DNA from: Chlamydomonas reinhardtii
Taxonomy: Eukaryota > Chlorophyta > Chlorophyceae > Chlamydomonadales > Chlamydomonadaceae
Assembly (NCBI RefSeq): GCF_000002595.2
Contig: NC_057016.1
Location: 1,432,735 to 1,496,734, forward strand
Reading direction: 5' to 3'
DNA: 64,000 bases
Position 1 is the first letter of the stretch, and every line of letters starts with the position of its first letter. This document shows positions 44,100 to 57,181 of the stretch, in pieces. The notes under the pieces are model-generated. The model searched no databases, had not been told where the DNA came from, and saw only the letters and a list, made by a program, of their open reading frames with translations. Both the position numbers and the translations under genes were made by a program.

Positions 44100-46517
44100 C
44101 TAGTACGCGGGCAGCGCACCGCTGTGCTTGAGCGTCTGAAGGGGCAAAAAGGGCCGGTTGCAGAGGGCACGTGGTTAAAGCGCATGAGCGAATGTGATAC
44201 GCAGCGCGCGCCGCAGCGGGGGTACAGGACATAGACGCATGACGTACTCGTGGGTACCCATAATCAACGAACGGGGCCAGCGCGGCCCGGGCACGACTCG
44301 CAACGCAAGCCAAACGCGCTGTTTTCTTTGTCCAACTGCCCCCTCCCCTCCCAAAAACACTCGCCACGCACCTGCGAAATGATGTCCACCAGGCTGGCGC
44401 TCTTCTTGAGCGACAGCCCAATCGGCGGCATCGTGCCACGCTCGCCCTCCGCACCGCCCATGCCTGCAAACAGCTCGGCCTTGCTCAGGCCCGGCCCGCT
44501 GCCGGCACCGCCGCTCGACGGCACCGCTGGCGGCCGTGCCGGCGGCGGCGGCATGAGGCCTGCGGCGTTAGCCGCCATGCCCATGCCCATGCCGCTCAGC
44601 ACGTCCATGGAAGCGCCAACAGGCATTCCGCCGCCGCCGCCGCCGCCCATGCCCATGCCCATCCCAGTCATGGTGGTGGCGCCGCTGCCCAGGCTTATGC
44701 AGCCGCCGCTGATGGCGGGCAGCGGCGCCGAGTCAGCGCGCTTCATGCACAGCGCGCCGCCGCCGGCGACGACCGCCGCCGCGGCAGCGGCGCCCATGCT
44801 GGGCAGCGTCATGCAGGACGCGCTGCCGTGCATGCCGTGCCCGTGCTGGTGCGAGCCGTGGTGGTGCGGCGGCGGCATGCTGGCGCCGGCGCCTGCGGCG
44901 CCAGCGGCGCCGCCGCTGCCGTTGGTGGCGGTGAGCGCGGCGCCGAGCGGGCCGCTGGGGCAGCCGCCCATGGACATAGATGACACGGAGGGGGAGGGGC
45001 TGGCGCCACCGCCCATCATCATGCTGAAAAAGGCTGCCGGCGGCGGCATGGGACCCATGGGACCCATGGGCCAGCCCATGGGCATTGAGGCCATGAGGCC
45101 ACTCATGCCGGCAGGCGCCTTTGGGGAGATCTGAAGGGGGTTGGTGGGAAGGCCCCAGGCGATGCCCGGGATGTTGCTGGGCAGCGCCGGCATCTGGCCG
45201 GCCGGGTAGCCCATGGCCGGCTTGGGCGCGCCGCTGCTGCCGGCGGAGCCGCCGCCGCCGCCGCCGACGGCGCCCACAGAGGCGGTGGTGGTGGCGGCGG
45301 CACCGCTGCCCCCGCTCCCGCCGCTGGTGCCCGCGGCGGCGCCGCTGCCGCTGCCCGCGGCGGCGCCGGGCAGGTTGGCGTTGCCGGGCATGGACAGCCG
45401 GCTGGCCTTGTATTTCAGCGCGTGCGGGCGGCCGCACTTGAGGTGCGGGCTGTCACCGCTGACGCAGGGGCCAGCGGCGCCGGGGATGTCAGCGTGCATG
45501 GTGGAGTCGGCTGCGCTGGCGCGGGCCATTCCAGCCGTGAGGGCCTCCATGCAATCCATGCTCGATGTCTCCATGTCCGCATCGCAGTCCATGAGCGCCG
45601 CCTTCACTTGCGCCTGGTCGCTAGTGCTGGCGTGGCTGCCAGACTCGCCGCCGCAGAAGCCCGCCGAGTGTGCGGCATGGCCCTGCGAGCTCGAGTCCTC
45701 GGGCGAGGCCGTCGCAGAGCCAGCCGCGTTGTTGTTAGCTGCCTCGCGCACAGTGTGCGCGGCCGCCTTCTTCTCCGCCTTGGCGCTCGCTGACAACATC
45801 CGACGCACTGTGGATATGATACACGCACACAGCAACGTGAGTTGCAATGCGAGAGCGCGGCTTCGGGAAGATCGACACGAAAATGCCGGTTCGACGCCGG
45901 TTCGCCACTCGCACGCCGAAACCCGCAACAAAGCTTCCATGATGTATAAATTCAGGAACTTTATCATATGGCAAACTGCTGGCTGGAGAGGAGCGCTCTC
46001 AGCAAATGTTTCTGCGCTCGGTCGGGCCTCGCCCAACTGCCAGGTCGCCGGGCCCCGGCTAGCGCTACAAGCCGCACGAGCCCCGACGCCACTCACCGAG
46101 GTGCTGCCAGATGTTCTTGAGCTTGAGGGGCGACAGCGGCTTCTCCAGGAAGTCAACAGCGCCAAGCTTGATTCCCAACATGACTTCGTTGGGGGCGCCG
46201 CTCTCAGACATAAGCACAAGCGGGATTGACTTGGCTGCCTGCACGACCGCCTTGTGCTCCGCTGACTGCTGCTGCATGCAGCGCACGTCGGCCAGCAGCA
46301 AGTCGAAGTGCTTGTCCGCATCCTGCAAGTGGGCTGCGGCCTCAAAGCTGCAGCTGCAAGGTGTAACGGCATAATTGTTCTCCTTCAGCTGAGCCTCCAC
46401 CTCCTGTCGCGCCTTGAAGTCCGGGTCCAGCAGCAAAACTGAGAGGTCGCTCGGGAAATTCGGTCGGTTTGCGAGGCCCGGCAGCTGCGCCCGCAGGCTG
46501 GACAGGTCCAGAGCCAT
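44100..46517 (-). CDS. Plant-type response regulator with long low-complexity C-terminal region
   Basis: Three exons, 46517-46097, 45807-44372 and 44135-44100, give 630 aa in phase. The last exon has only 12 codons (TLKHSGALPAY plus stop). Residues ~25-145 are a receiver domain: acidic pair D31/D33 (SVLLLDPD), phospho-acceptor D77 (DLLLADV), S104 at the switch position (LVLMSES), and K126 in DFLEKPLSPLKLKNIWQHL, the form seen in plant type-B and pseudo-response regulators. All key residues for phosphotransfer are present. The remainder is Met/Gly/Ala/Pro-rich with no visible Myb-GARP or CCT domain. Near the end PPIGLSLKKSASLVDII is a compact conserved-looking motif. A role in a His-Asp phosphorelay or clock/light signalling is inferred from the family; the output is unknown. 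Confidence 0.82.
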
Positions 46518-47371
46518 GCTGCATGTATGAGTCCGTGTTGAGAGGGTGCGGGCGGGGCTCCGTAAAAAGGTACCAGAAGAAGAACAAGTGCAAGTGCACC
46601 CCGCTTCAAACCTGGATTTGAACGTCTGTATGCATATGTGGTCTATATCTATAAGGCAACATGCTGTTCACAGCGCTCGTCTTCCCGGGTATACAGTGTT
46701 CAAGGTGCACTTGCGTCGTTTGCTTGCTGCAAGCTATCCACGCGGCCGCCTTGCTACACCATATTGGTACTAAGCAGACTCAATTCCGCCCTAGAGGCTG
46801 AAGTGTCCGGCAAAAGCTGAGCGTATCCTCCAAGCGTATCCTCTCCTAAGCCCTCCGGTAACGTTGTCGCTGGTTAGACATCCAGATTATGGCTCACCTT
46901 TCACTTGAGGGCAGGAGAAAGGCGTAGGCCGGGAAAAACAAAGGAAATCAGCGCAGCGACCGCTGCGGTCTACTCGCTCCTATCACGGTCGCTTCAGTCT
47001 CAGTATGTATAGAACCTTACCAGCTTCAGCCAGCAATGATTTGCGCTGCTCGCGGAGTTGTATTCAGAAGACTGCCACCGGCCCTGCCTCAAGGTGTTGT
47101 ATAAGGCCCACTCGACACAAAGTATTCTAAGTATACGTTACCACATCATTGGAGCATTCAGTCAGTAAGAGCCGGTTGCGCAGTTGAAGAAACCTCGGGG
47201 CACCGCGCATGGCCCCAATTGGCGACAGAGCTCACCCGACGGGACAGAGCTCACCCCTCACACGGGCGAAGTCTCTACCGTTGTATAGTTCAATTCACTT
47301 GATCTACTAGGCTGGAAAACTTCGAAAATGAGTGTTGCGACCTGAAAGTCGACGCACGCTTGCACTGGGAA
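46518..47371. promoter_or_regulatory. Divergent intergenic region
   Basis: Holds the upstream regions of the response regulator (minus) and the DUF89 gene (plus). It is relatively AT-rich. It includes a direct repeat GACAGAGCTCACCC at about 47223 and 47244. No gene is seen. Confidence 0.45.
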
Positions 47372-50300
47372 ATGTCGCGCCTGGCGCAGCTGCTGCCTGG
47401 CTACGCATGCAACACGTTTGATTACGCAAACAGGTGTGTACCATGTCCACCATGGACCGGCGGGATGGACTTAACCTGCCTCTGACGCGGTGTCCCAGGC
47501 ACGGCACTGCGGTGCGGTTGAGCGCTCCGGTGCGCACGCGCGTGGCTGCCCGAACTTGCTGTCGGCCTGGGTGCCACTTCTGCTAATTGTGCATGTCAAC
47601 GAGGGCGTGCGGTTTGCAACACCACAACCGTCGGGTGCATGACTACCGTATATGTGCCGGATGCAGGTCAGCGTCGATCGAGGATGGGCTGCCCACATAC
47701 CGCGACTGGATCGAGGTGTTCCGCAAGTCAATCCCCACGTTCAAGTCACATGCCCTGACAGACAAAACAGTGCCGGAGGATCAACGCGAGGTGGGTCAGA
47801 CCTAGCTGGGCTAGGGAACAGCAACGTTGGAGCTGAAGAGCATACTCTGCCTTCCCGTTTCTGGCGTGGCAGCTCTCCTTCGAGTCTTTATGGCGAGACT
47901 TTAGCATTTGGAAACGGACAGCCATGATCCACTCGCAGTGAATCGGGCGTTGCGCCAGCAGCTACAGGAGTAAGAAGCTAAGTGTGCCGCTGCCCCTGCA
48001 CCTGGGGCTGACGCTGCGCCTGCTACTGCCCACTGCTGCTGCCGCAGGCTGCGGCGGAGCGCTTTGCAGCCGACTTCAACGCTGCACTTGACGCCCTACT
48101 GGCCCACCCCTCCCAGCCCGCTCCTGGCTACCCGGCCAGCCAGCCGCTCAACTGCTTCAACCTGTGCCGGCTCAGGTAAGGGGGCTTAGGTCTGGGGTGC
48201 AGGGGGGGAATGGGGGAGGCGGCGGCCGGCGCAGCCCCGCGCCGTTCAAACGGCGTGCCGGCGCACGCCTGCGTGGCGCTTCTCCCACCTCCGCCGGTCT
48301 GCACGCGCTGATCAGCTGCGCCGTAAGCATCATGTGCATAAAGCAAAGTGCTTGAGTCGAACACGTGCACAGTTATTGGCAGCCTCTCGCACAATCGAAA
48401 GCACAGCGTAGTTGTTGCCAGGCGAGCCAGGTTGTCACGCACACATCCACACCCACATCCCCAGCGGTCCGTAGCTACTGCGCTGGAATAAAGATTTGGT
48501 TTGGCTTTGGAGCCACTTACCCAACCCTGCCATCAAACTGCACACGCACGCTCTTAACACACAGAGAGGACGCGCCCACTCCTTGCTTACACAGGGAGGA
48601 TGTGTTGCATGCTGCGGGGTTCACTGACATCTTCGCGGACGTCAAGGCTGCCGAGAGCGCCCGCGCGCTGGTGCTGCTACCGGGCGTGTGTGCGGAGCTG
48701 GACAGCCATGGAAGCCTGGCGGAGCAGTGAGTAGCTGACAGCCTGACACGAAGCCCTCCGCCATGAATTAGCTGACAAGTAGCAGCGCAGTAACAAAAAG
48801 CAATTGGGTGGCAGACATCGGTGGCCGAAGTAGCTTCGCGTTGCGCCTTGTCCGCCTACAGTCGTCGTTGTAGCGCGGCATGTCGCAGAGCTTGCGCACC
48901 TCTTGAGGGGTCACGCTCATGACTTATTCCAGCTCAGCTTACGGTCTTTGTACTTGCGTGTCCTGTATCGTGCATTTGTCTTGCAGGTTCGGTCTGGCAC
49001 TGCGAGGCGTGTTCGCCGGCAACATCTTTGATCTGGGCGCGGCGGCCAGTGCGGAGCTGCACGCAGCTGGGGGCGTCAGCTTCGCGGCAACACGCGACCA
49101 GCTGCTGCCGCGTGAGTGGCGACGCAAGGGAACGAGGCGAAGGGTCAGGGAACCACGTCAGCTCAAGCGGGACACAGACCGGCGCGTGGACGACCCCAAG
49201 CTTGCACAGAGCGCACGTCGCGTTCCTTTGGTGGAAGCGCTGCAGCCCACCTGCGGCGTGGCCTTGCCCCGAAGGCTACCCATCCCCACCCGCGCCACCC
49301 CCGCGCTGCGCATGTTCATTAGAGCCATGACATACCTATAGTGGTCATGCAAGGAGCCCCACCACTGCCCCCTCATGTCTGTGTGCCGCCACCGCCACAG
49401 GACCGTGGGCAGTGGATGACTATGACCGGGTGCTAGCCCTGGTGGCGGCGGCGGAGCAGCGGACCGGCACCGCGGCCGCGACCGCGGCCGACTCCTCCGC
49501 ACCTGCGGCCTCTGAGGCCGCCGCCTCTGCCTCCTCTGCTTCACCCGCGGCTTCCTTTGTGCCGCCGGGCCGCCCGCTGCTGTGGCGCAAGGCGGCTCTG
49601 TTTGTGGACAACGCGGGGCCAGACGTGATGCTGGGCATGGTGCCACTGGCGCGGCTGCTGGTCAAGATGGGCGCAGAGGTGAGAGGCTAGACCGGCTGCA
49701 GTCCTGTCCAAGCCCGTGTCCATGGGTGACTTTGGGGTCATGGCTAGCTTGGAGCCCAGCTGGCTGTGGGACGGGCCATTCGCACACACTCTCGCTCTCG
49801 CGCTCGTACTCATTCTGTCTTAACACGCACACACGCACACACATGATCAGCACCCGTGCGCCGTGCCTTGTCCATACGCTGCGCTCACTGCGCGCCCTCC
49901 TCTTACCTCCCGCCTCGCCCCCTCCGCCTCGCCCCCTCCAGGTTTTGCTAATGGCCAACCGCGGCGCCACCATCAACGACATCACGGCGGCGGAGCTGGG
50001 GCCGCTGCTGGAGGCCGCGGCGGCGGCGGAGCCGGCCGGGCCGCTGGGCTGGGCCGTGGGGTCGGGTCGGCTGCGGGTAGTGTGCTCGGGCAGCGACATG
50101 CCCGTGATAGACCTGGCGCAGGTAAGGGGGAAGGAGCACTAGAGGGGAGAGCTTTGCAAGAGAGCCCCGCAGGGAAGCCCTGCGAGGGGTGGGTGGGCAT
50201 TGCGGACATTGCACATAAGGCAGCGAGCAATGCGCAACGCGGTCGTGTAATCCAGGCTTTCAAGAGAGAAGAAGAATGCAAAAAAAACCAGCCAAAGTGC

Positions 50301-50746
50301 TCAAGGTACCTTCCCTGTGTCTTTGACAGGCGATTCGTTTACTCCTACCCTGCCCACCCGCTTACCCCATCCCATGGGCCATATGCCTACCACCGTGCCT
50401 CCTTCCCTAACTACCGGTCATCCCTATTTTCTAACGCCATCCAACGCAGCTGTCCGAGGAGGCCGTGGCGGCCACGGCGGACTGCGACCTGATCGTCCTC
50501 GAGGGCATGGGCCGAGCCATTGAAACCAACCTCAACTGCCGGCTCGCATGCGACTCCCTGAAATTGGGCATGATAAAGCACCCGGAGGTGGCGGCGCTGC
50601 TTGGGGGCCGAATGTACGACTGCGTGTGCCGGTACCACCCCGGGGCCACCGCGAGCGCCGGTGAGGCGATGGCACAGGCCGTGGAGGTGGAGGTGGAGGT
50701 GGCGGGACAGGGGTCGGGGGCAGGGGCGGCGGCGGGGGCTGTGTGA
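47372..50746 (+). CDS. DUF89 damage-control phosphatase (PANK4-like, 4'-phosphopantetheine phosphatase type)
   Basis: Eight exons: 47372-47433, 47667-47790, 48048-48175, 48595-48726, 48987-49111, 49401-49678, 49942-50121 and 50450-50746, giving 441 aa in phase. It matches the plant stand-alone form of the PANK4 C-terminal domain: TYRDWIEVFRKSIPTFK, LRGVFAGNIFDLGAAASAEL, LFVDNAGPDVMLGMVPLARL (metal-binding D and N), LMANRGATINDITAAEL, SGSDMPVIDLAQ, DLIVLEGMGRAIETNLNC and DSLKLGMIKHPEVAALLGGR. DUF89 enzymes are metal-dependent phosphatases; the PANK4 group removes phosphate from 4'-phosphopantetheine or its damaged forms and so tempers coenzyme A synthesis. An Ala/Ser-rich insertion of about 40 residues follows the RPWAVDDYDRVL helix, and the tail is Gly/Val-rich. 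The N-terminus is shorter than in land plants, so an upstream exon cannot be excluded. Confidence 0.88.
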
Positions 50747-51272
50747 GGAATGCCGGGTAAGTCAGTGCATGCAGTGATTACGAGAGTGTGATGGCCAGGG
50801 CCTGGGAAATGAAGTGACCTGATTTATTTGGGAACGAGTGTCATGGCTTTGGGGTTGTTGAAATGCCTGCGAAGAATGCTGGGTGCGAGCGCCACGAAAT
50901 GTGAAATGGAGCGGTGTAGCGAGCGAGAGGTGTGTGTGCCCGGGGTCTGCAGATCACAGCGGCAGGAGTCGAGTTTGCCAGAGTTGGACTGGTGGGCGGC
51001 AGGCGCATTGCCGAGGCCCCCGTATACGCATGGCGTGAACGCGTGATGCCCATTGCGTGGATTACTTTGTTCGAGATGTTGGCTGCTAGGCTTCATGGGA
51101 AAGGGCTTGTGCGGCAGGATCGAGTGATGGGGTAGGCCGTGGTAGGCACTGTGGGCCGTCGGCGTGCCGTGTCTGCAGCTGTTGTTTTGTTATGCTGCAA
51201 TTACTCAGACATCATGCATATATTCGTAGTCATATTGTAAATTGTAGCGACTGTGCAAGCGCGGACTAGTCA
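50747..51272. other. Intergenic region between co-oriented genes
   Basis: The 3' region of the DUF89 gene and the 5' region of the next gene. TGTAA occurs at about 51235, close to the next start codon at 51273, so the two transcription units are packed closely. Confidence 0.5.
51235..51239 (+). terminator. Candidate TGTAA poly(A) signal of the DUF89 gene
   Basis: TGTAA sits in an AT-rich context about 490 bp after the DUF89 stop. It is only about 35 bp before the next gene's ATG, so it may instead be fortuitous. Confidence 0.35.
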
Positions 51273-53663
51273 ATGCCACCGAAAACCTTCTGGCGAGAAG
51301 ACGTTTCGAAGCTCCTTAAAGAACAGCAGGTCAGCGTTGCGGCCGGGTTAGAACCCCCTCCGCATGCTAAGACAATATACAAACTCGTCGGCGTCGTCCC
51401 GAATAGCCGGCGGGCAAAGAGCCTGTTCCATGCCATAGAGTATGAGCTTGGGTCGGTTTATCGCCAAATCGATGCCGTCGATGGGCATGGCGGCTTGCTG
51501 GGTTTTGCAAACTCTACCGACGCGGTGTTGAAGGAGAACTTGGGCGTGCTGGCGAACAACCAGCTCCCAGTAGCCATCGCTGTGGTCAAGGCATGGTGGG
51601 CTGGGTGGGATAGTTCATTTTGGGGGCACGTGTCGGGTTGAAGGGTTGTGATGGCAAGATTGCGGCAACTGTGCGGCAAGCAGGCCAAAGCGGGTTGAAG
51701 GGGCAGGCGGCCGTGGCAGAGGGTGCCGGGGGATGCGCTTGGGTTTGCATCGTGTGCTTTGACAGTGCAGGGGGGTTAGCACCCCCGCAGGCAGACACGC
51801 ACACACACTTTCCTCTTGCCACGCCTGATTACTGCCATGCCTACAGGAACCTGAACCCGCGCACCATCCCACGCAAGCATGGCCCCAAAATACAGTATGA
51901 TTACTTTTACATCAGCGACCTGCGCAACATCCCCGCGACGCACCAGCCGCTAATAGCAGGTGCGTGGGACGGGTGGGGTCGCAAACTCTAGCCTTGAGGA
52001 GCTGGCTTTCTAGCCCCCTTTACCGCTTTACTCTGGTGCGTTGCTGCGGCATGCAGATGCAACGGCAGGTGTGCGTCACCCCCGGTCCACACCACCGTCA
52101 CCGGGAGGCGCCGGGGCGGCAGCAGCAGCAGCTGGGGCAGCAGGAACAGCTCGAGCGGCGGCAGCGGCGGCGGTGCAGACCCCTCCAGAGCCTGAAATGA
52201 CTCTGTAAGTTGCCCGGTGGAATCCCGAAGCTAGCCGCAGCACACGACCCAGACATGGTTGCGCGGAGCAAAACACCACACCGTAAAGCCTTCACCCATC
52301 TCGGACACGGCACCGTACCCGCTCCACGCGCGCCCGTCCCCGTCCCTTTCCCCTTGCAATGGCCACATGTCGGCGGCCGCGTTGAAACCCCGAAGCGCGG
52401 AGCATGAGACTGCAAACCTGGCTGACAGTGTGGCGGCGCAGCAGGCAGCGCTGCGGCGGTCGGCAGGGCTGGGCGCGTACGCGGTGGCGGCAACGGCCGC
52501 GCCGCGCCAGTCGTTGTCGATGGTACAGGTGGGCGAGCCGGCGGGCGCGGACTGCGATGTGCTTAGCTGCGCAACCCCGTAATCCCCCATAATCCCCCAT
52601 AGTCCCCCAGCACCCAGCACCCAGGCCCTGCTCCTGCGTCCGGCCAAACCGCCGCTGCCGCGCAGGCGCCCGCCAAGGGTCCTGCGGCCCTCGGCCTGGG
52701 CGGCAGCGGTGTGGGCGGCGGCGTGCAGCCCCAGGCCTCGGAGCCCGAGTCCGCCCTCACGCTGTACATAGTGGTGGAGGTGACGCCGCGGGGGCAGGTG
52801 CGGGAATGTGCGAGCGCGCGTGAGATTGCCCAGGAGTGGCTGATGTGCGGTGCCGCTGACGTCGCAACCTCATTATGCAGCCGTGTTGCGGGGCGCTGCA
52901 TGTTGTGCTTGCTGTGCGAACGGTATGCTGGGTCCAAGGTTGCTTGGGTTTGAAAGTCCTGCTCACATGCATACGGATTGAGACTTGAGATTATGCGACC
53001 GTGTTGCCGCAATGTGCATGTGCAGGTGCGGGCGCTGCACCGCAGTGATGCAGTGTACGACGTGGGGCCCGTCTACTCACAGGTGGGGAATGGGCGGCGG
53101 TGCGGGCTGAGGGCACGAGGGCAAGGCAGGTCCTTACCGAAATCGACGCACAAGGAGAGCGGCGTCGGATTCAGGTCGTTGTGCAGGTCTACCACTCAAG
53201 CAGCTGTCCCGACGGACCCCGTCAGTCTGTGTTCGGGGCGCCCATGCGTTGTTGTGCGCATATGCGCAATCGAACATGGGTCAGCATGTGGGTGTAAAGT
53301 GGCATCCCACGATTGCACCCTGGCCACGAGTGGCACCGCCAGTTTCCTTGCCACCTGCCCAAACCTGCACCCTATGTGTGCGCGTGTGCAGGCGCGTGTG
53401 GGCTTCGAGGAGGGCGGGCTGCACGGCTTCCCCTGCCTGGACGAGGCGGTGGTCGCCGAGCCGCCGCAGCTCATGGAGCGCAGTCGGCTGCCGTTGGCGG
53501 TGGCGGAGCTCAGGAGCTGGTGGGTGGGTGGGTGGGTGGGTGGGTGGGTGGGTGGGTGGGTGGATGGGTGGGTGATGTAAACCAAACTCAGATTGCGCGA
53601 GGCTGGCTGGGTGGTTGGGTCTGCAGGGCCAGAAGCAAAGGGTCGGGGGCATGCGAGCTATGA
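51273..53663 (+). CDS. Unrecognised 356-aa protein
   Basis: Eight exons: 51273-51595, 51847-51959, 52057-52204, 52396-52528, 52666-52797, 53026-53082, 53392-53519 and 53627-53663, in phase throughout. The N-terminal ~145 residues look like one folded domain (TIYKLVGVVPNSRRAKSLFH, AIEYELGSVYRQIDAVDGHG, NLNPRTIPRKHGPKIQYDYF). An Ala/Pro/Gly linker follows (exons 3-5). The C-terminal part has a beta-rich segment (SALTLYIVVEVTPRG, VRALHRSDAVYDVGPVYSQ) and ends LPLAVAELRSWARSKGSGAC. I do not recognise either part. No signal peptide or membrane segment is seen. The exon 4 acceptor (CCGAAG) is weak and was chosen because it alone keeps the phase. Confidence 0.6.
53520..53574. repeat. (GTGG)n microsatellite at a splice donor
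   Basis: About 13 GTGG units begin at the donor of exon 53392-53519, so the donor site itself is part of the repeat. Confidence 0.9.
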
Positions 53664-56600
53664 AGAGATATGAGTCCCATGGATCGCTTGCGGCCTGATG
53701 GTGCGTTGGCCACCTGTTATGAATGATTGGGGATAGGGGTCAGATCCATATGTCCTCATGTCCTCATGCCCGCCAAACCTTGTGCGATTCCCTGGCACAC
53801 GTCATAGGGATGCGCACGCGGGAGGGCACGCAGCAGGAGCAGCAACCGCGGCCGCCGCAGCGCCACCACCGCCACCACCACCGGGCCGGCGGCTGGGGCT
53901 GCCGTTTGCTCGGGTGGCGCGGCTGCACGAGGTGCCGCCGGAGCTGTGCATGGACATGCCTGCCGTCATGCTGTGGAGAGCGAGGGGGTGAACCCGTGCG
54001 ACCCCATGTGACACCATGTGACCCCAGGTGGACGTACCGTAATAGTGGAGGCCACGGTGCCCACGTGGACATGTGGCCTTGCACGTGCTCCTTGGGCTCC
54101 TGTGGTATCGTGTGGACGGATGGACTCAAACACGCACACACGCGCATGACGAACATCCGGGGCGCGATGCTTGCGTGCACATTGTCGACCCATCCCGTGG
54201 GGGTTTATGACAGGCGCTATCAGGATGTGGTGCGGGGCGAGGGTCTTGCGGGCGGCACGACGGCATGGGGGCGTGAAGTGGATACCCTGGACGCCGCAAA
54301 GGCGTTGGTGTGAGGTGAGGGAAGTGACAAGGTACAAGTATATGGACACGAGAACCACACCTGTAACGAATCATCTGGACAGAGCGGGCAATGCTACATC
54401 CGACAATGCTGGCGATAGCTGCCAGATGCATTGGTGCAAGAGAGCTGCGCCCCAATTTCCCATACGTCCACCAGGCACAACAGCAGCCACTGATGCGAGC
54501 CCCCATCGGCCCCCATTGAGGAGTAGTAGCCGGCGGAGCGGGCAACCAGCGTGCGTGCGTGATGTTTGTCTGGTCGGCGGCAGTCGCTATCAGCCGATGA
54601 GCAGTGGCTGCTGCGGACCAATGGACCATCATGCGACGGCGGCGGCGCAGGCAGACAGGCATGCAGAACGCGACGCAGCCACGCAGGAGCGCGCCCGTTT
54701 TGCTCTCGCCCTTCCAGGGGTACCGGCATCCGCCTGGGGACGGTGTGCTGCCAAGGTGCTGGTGTGGCCATGGCTCCATGCCCAATCCTTGTCAGTTGTC
54801 ACAGCTGGTGCACGTCCGCTTGGGCGCTTGGCTCCGCGGCATGGCATGATGGCAGCGACGCATGTGAGCAATACAAGATTGAATGCTTGGGTCAAATTGA
54901 TGTATACCGTTACACGGCATCCGCACAACCCCAACCTTGCCTGCCTGTGTCTGCACACCTGGCACGGGTGTTTCCGGCCAAGAGTCCGTTGTTTAGAATC
55001 ATTCGCTGTGTCCGCAATCGTGGGTAACTTGTCCGATAGCCTCCTTTCTTCCTGCCCGACCTTCCCATAATGAATCATTGCGGCATAGGCTGCAAACTCA
55101 CACACACCGCCATGGCACGGCTGCTGGTGCAGCCCCGCGCCGCTTGGTCACGTGCTAGCCGCGTCACCACTATGATGCGCAAGAGAGAATGTCGTTTGCG
55201 CGCCCGAAAAGTAATGCTGCGCCCTGGCACTCACGTCGCCGTCTCGCGCATCGTCAAAAACACAAAAACACTAGGCAGGGACGTGGCATCATCACCGTCC
55301 CTTGACTCCGTAACATCCGCATTCTTGACTCCGGCCCCCCACCAACACCAATCAACGCACGTTACCAAAACCCTGTATTCGCACCACCGACCATCGCCGC
55401 AATCAGCCAGCGCAGGTCAACACAAGAACAAGAAAACGCATGGCCCAGGGACTACTTGGCCATCAGGGCCACGCTTATCCCCAACAAAGCAAGCACCGTC
55501 GTGAGAGGGGACCTGATTCCCCGCACGATGTCTCTCCGAGATCTCAGTCCGCCCGCCTCCAAATCGCAAGTTGTGGTTCACAAGGCCCGTCCCCAACCAG
55601 TCGCATAAGTCCCGCGCTCCATGTCGGCATCCCTGGTCGCACGCACGCACTGTCTACACCGCGAGCTCACGTGCATGCACCGACGCTTTGAGCACCCGGA
55701 TAATCAATAAAATTGTCGAAAAGAGGATGCTTGGGGCGGTCTGAGCGGCGTGCGCATGTCCGGTCAAGCCGCACAAAGGTGGGGCTTTCAGGCCACGGCG
55801 TGAACCTTCCCCGTATCAAAGAACCCACACAATCGTCCGCGGGGAAAGAAGAAGGCCAAGTTTGTAAGAGCATGCACCACTTCGCTCTGCTACCCGCAAC
55901 ATCATGTGCGCAGGGCGACACAGCACAAGATTGCCTAGTCCGCGACACACGCAAGGGCGATGCCACGTGGAGACTGCAAGGCCCTGCTCCGCGCATGGAG
56001 GCCAAGCAGCGCAGACCGCATGCTGGGGGCCTTTGACCAATCATCACATACCGAATGCCAACCATGTCCAATCCTTGCTTTATTGCTCATGCCTCTTGTG
56101 CATACACTATGTAACATGAAGCGGTTTGGTGCGGCAAAATACAGCCATGCCAGCACACTGTCACTCTAGCAGCACAGCACAACGCTATGAACTCGCCAAG
56201 CGCCCGACGCACCGCCATTTCCCGGCGCACCGCCATTTGCCGGTAGCCCCTCGCCGTCACTCTTTGCCCTTTCACCTCAGCTACCCGAAGGACCGAAGAG
56301 GAGAGCGGCCGCCGCATCGCCAGTGGCCGCAACACCCAGCGGCGCACAGCTTATATAAGCGGAGTGGCACGGCGGGGGCGGCGGAAACAAGCACGCACAC
56401 CGACGCCGCTCGTCTCACGCTGAATGAGGTATGCTAAAAATCAACATCTCAACAAGGCCCTGTGCAGGGAGCAACGATCACCCACCAGGTCGCAGCGCGG
56501 CTGCTCTCAACTCAGCGCGCCCAGTTAGTATGTACGGTAATGCGCATGAGTGCAAATATGATTGAAACCCGGTCCCAACTTCATTTGATCATCATCTGGT

Positions 56601-57181
56601 GTGTCATGCCCGCATGCCATATCGTTTCATCACCATGTGTCCATATGCCTATGCGCACATGCTCCAAAGCGTGCGCTGTGCTGCGCATCGCACGGCGCGT
56701 CCCTTCTCACGCCCCGCGCCTTTCCAAACGGCCACAACGAGGATACCTTCATCGCCCCACGCTGCGGTGCGGTGCGCCAACGAAAAAGAGAGGGTGTATG
56801 CAGGTGCCGTGCACCTCAGCCAGTAGCAGTAGCAGCTGTGGTGCTGCGACGGCTATGTTGCTGCTGCATGCCACCGCATTACTGGCTGCTGTCGCAGGGA
56901 GAGCTGGAGCTGGCGCCGGCGTCCCGCTCGTCGAGCCTGATGGGTGGGGACAACCGGGCGCGAGTCACGGAATGAGCATTACCGGGATGAGCAGGAAGGA
57001 CACGGGAGCGGAAGCGAAAGTGGCTTAGTGCCCAGGCCGCTCCGCACGTAGCCCGCAGCCTGCCTACAAGCCCTAAGCAAGCCCAACATTGCGCTGGCCC
57101 TGCACTTGCACACAAAGTGGAAGACCCAGCGTGTCCCAGCTAGAATGCGCGTGTCTGGTGTTGTGATGGGTGCTGGGGGAC
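53664..57181. other. Gene-poor region
   Basis: 3.5 kb without a supported gene. A TATATAA at 56352-56358, followed by GCGGAGTGGC, resembles a core promoter on plus, but no convincing coding exon follows. A GC-rich coding-looking stretch at 53860-53990 (reading LPFARVARLHEVPPELCMDM) lacks splice partners and may be untranslated or a lost exon. Confidence 0.5.

Noticed and set aside
46590-46640. GGATTTGAACG sequence resembling part of a tRNA T-arm
   Set aside because: No matching acceptor stem, D-arm or anticodon arm could be drawn on either strand.
51330-51384. Possible 54-bp intron within the first exon of the 356-aa gene
   Set aside because: The frame is open through it and the acceptor (CTAAG) is weak, so the sequence was kept as coding.
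53860-53995. Possible extra exon downstream of the 356-aa gene
   Set aside because: The preceding gene already ends in phase at 53663, and no donor/acceptor pair links this stretch.
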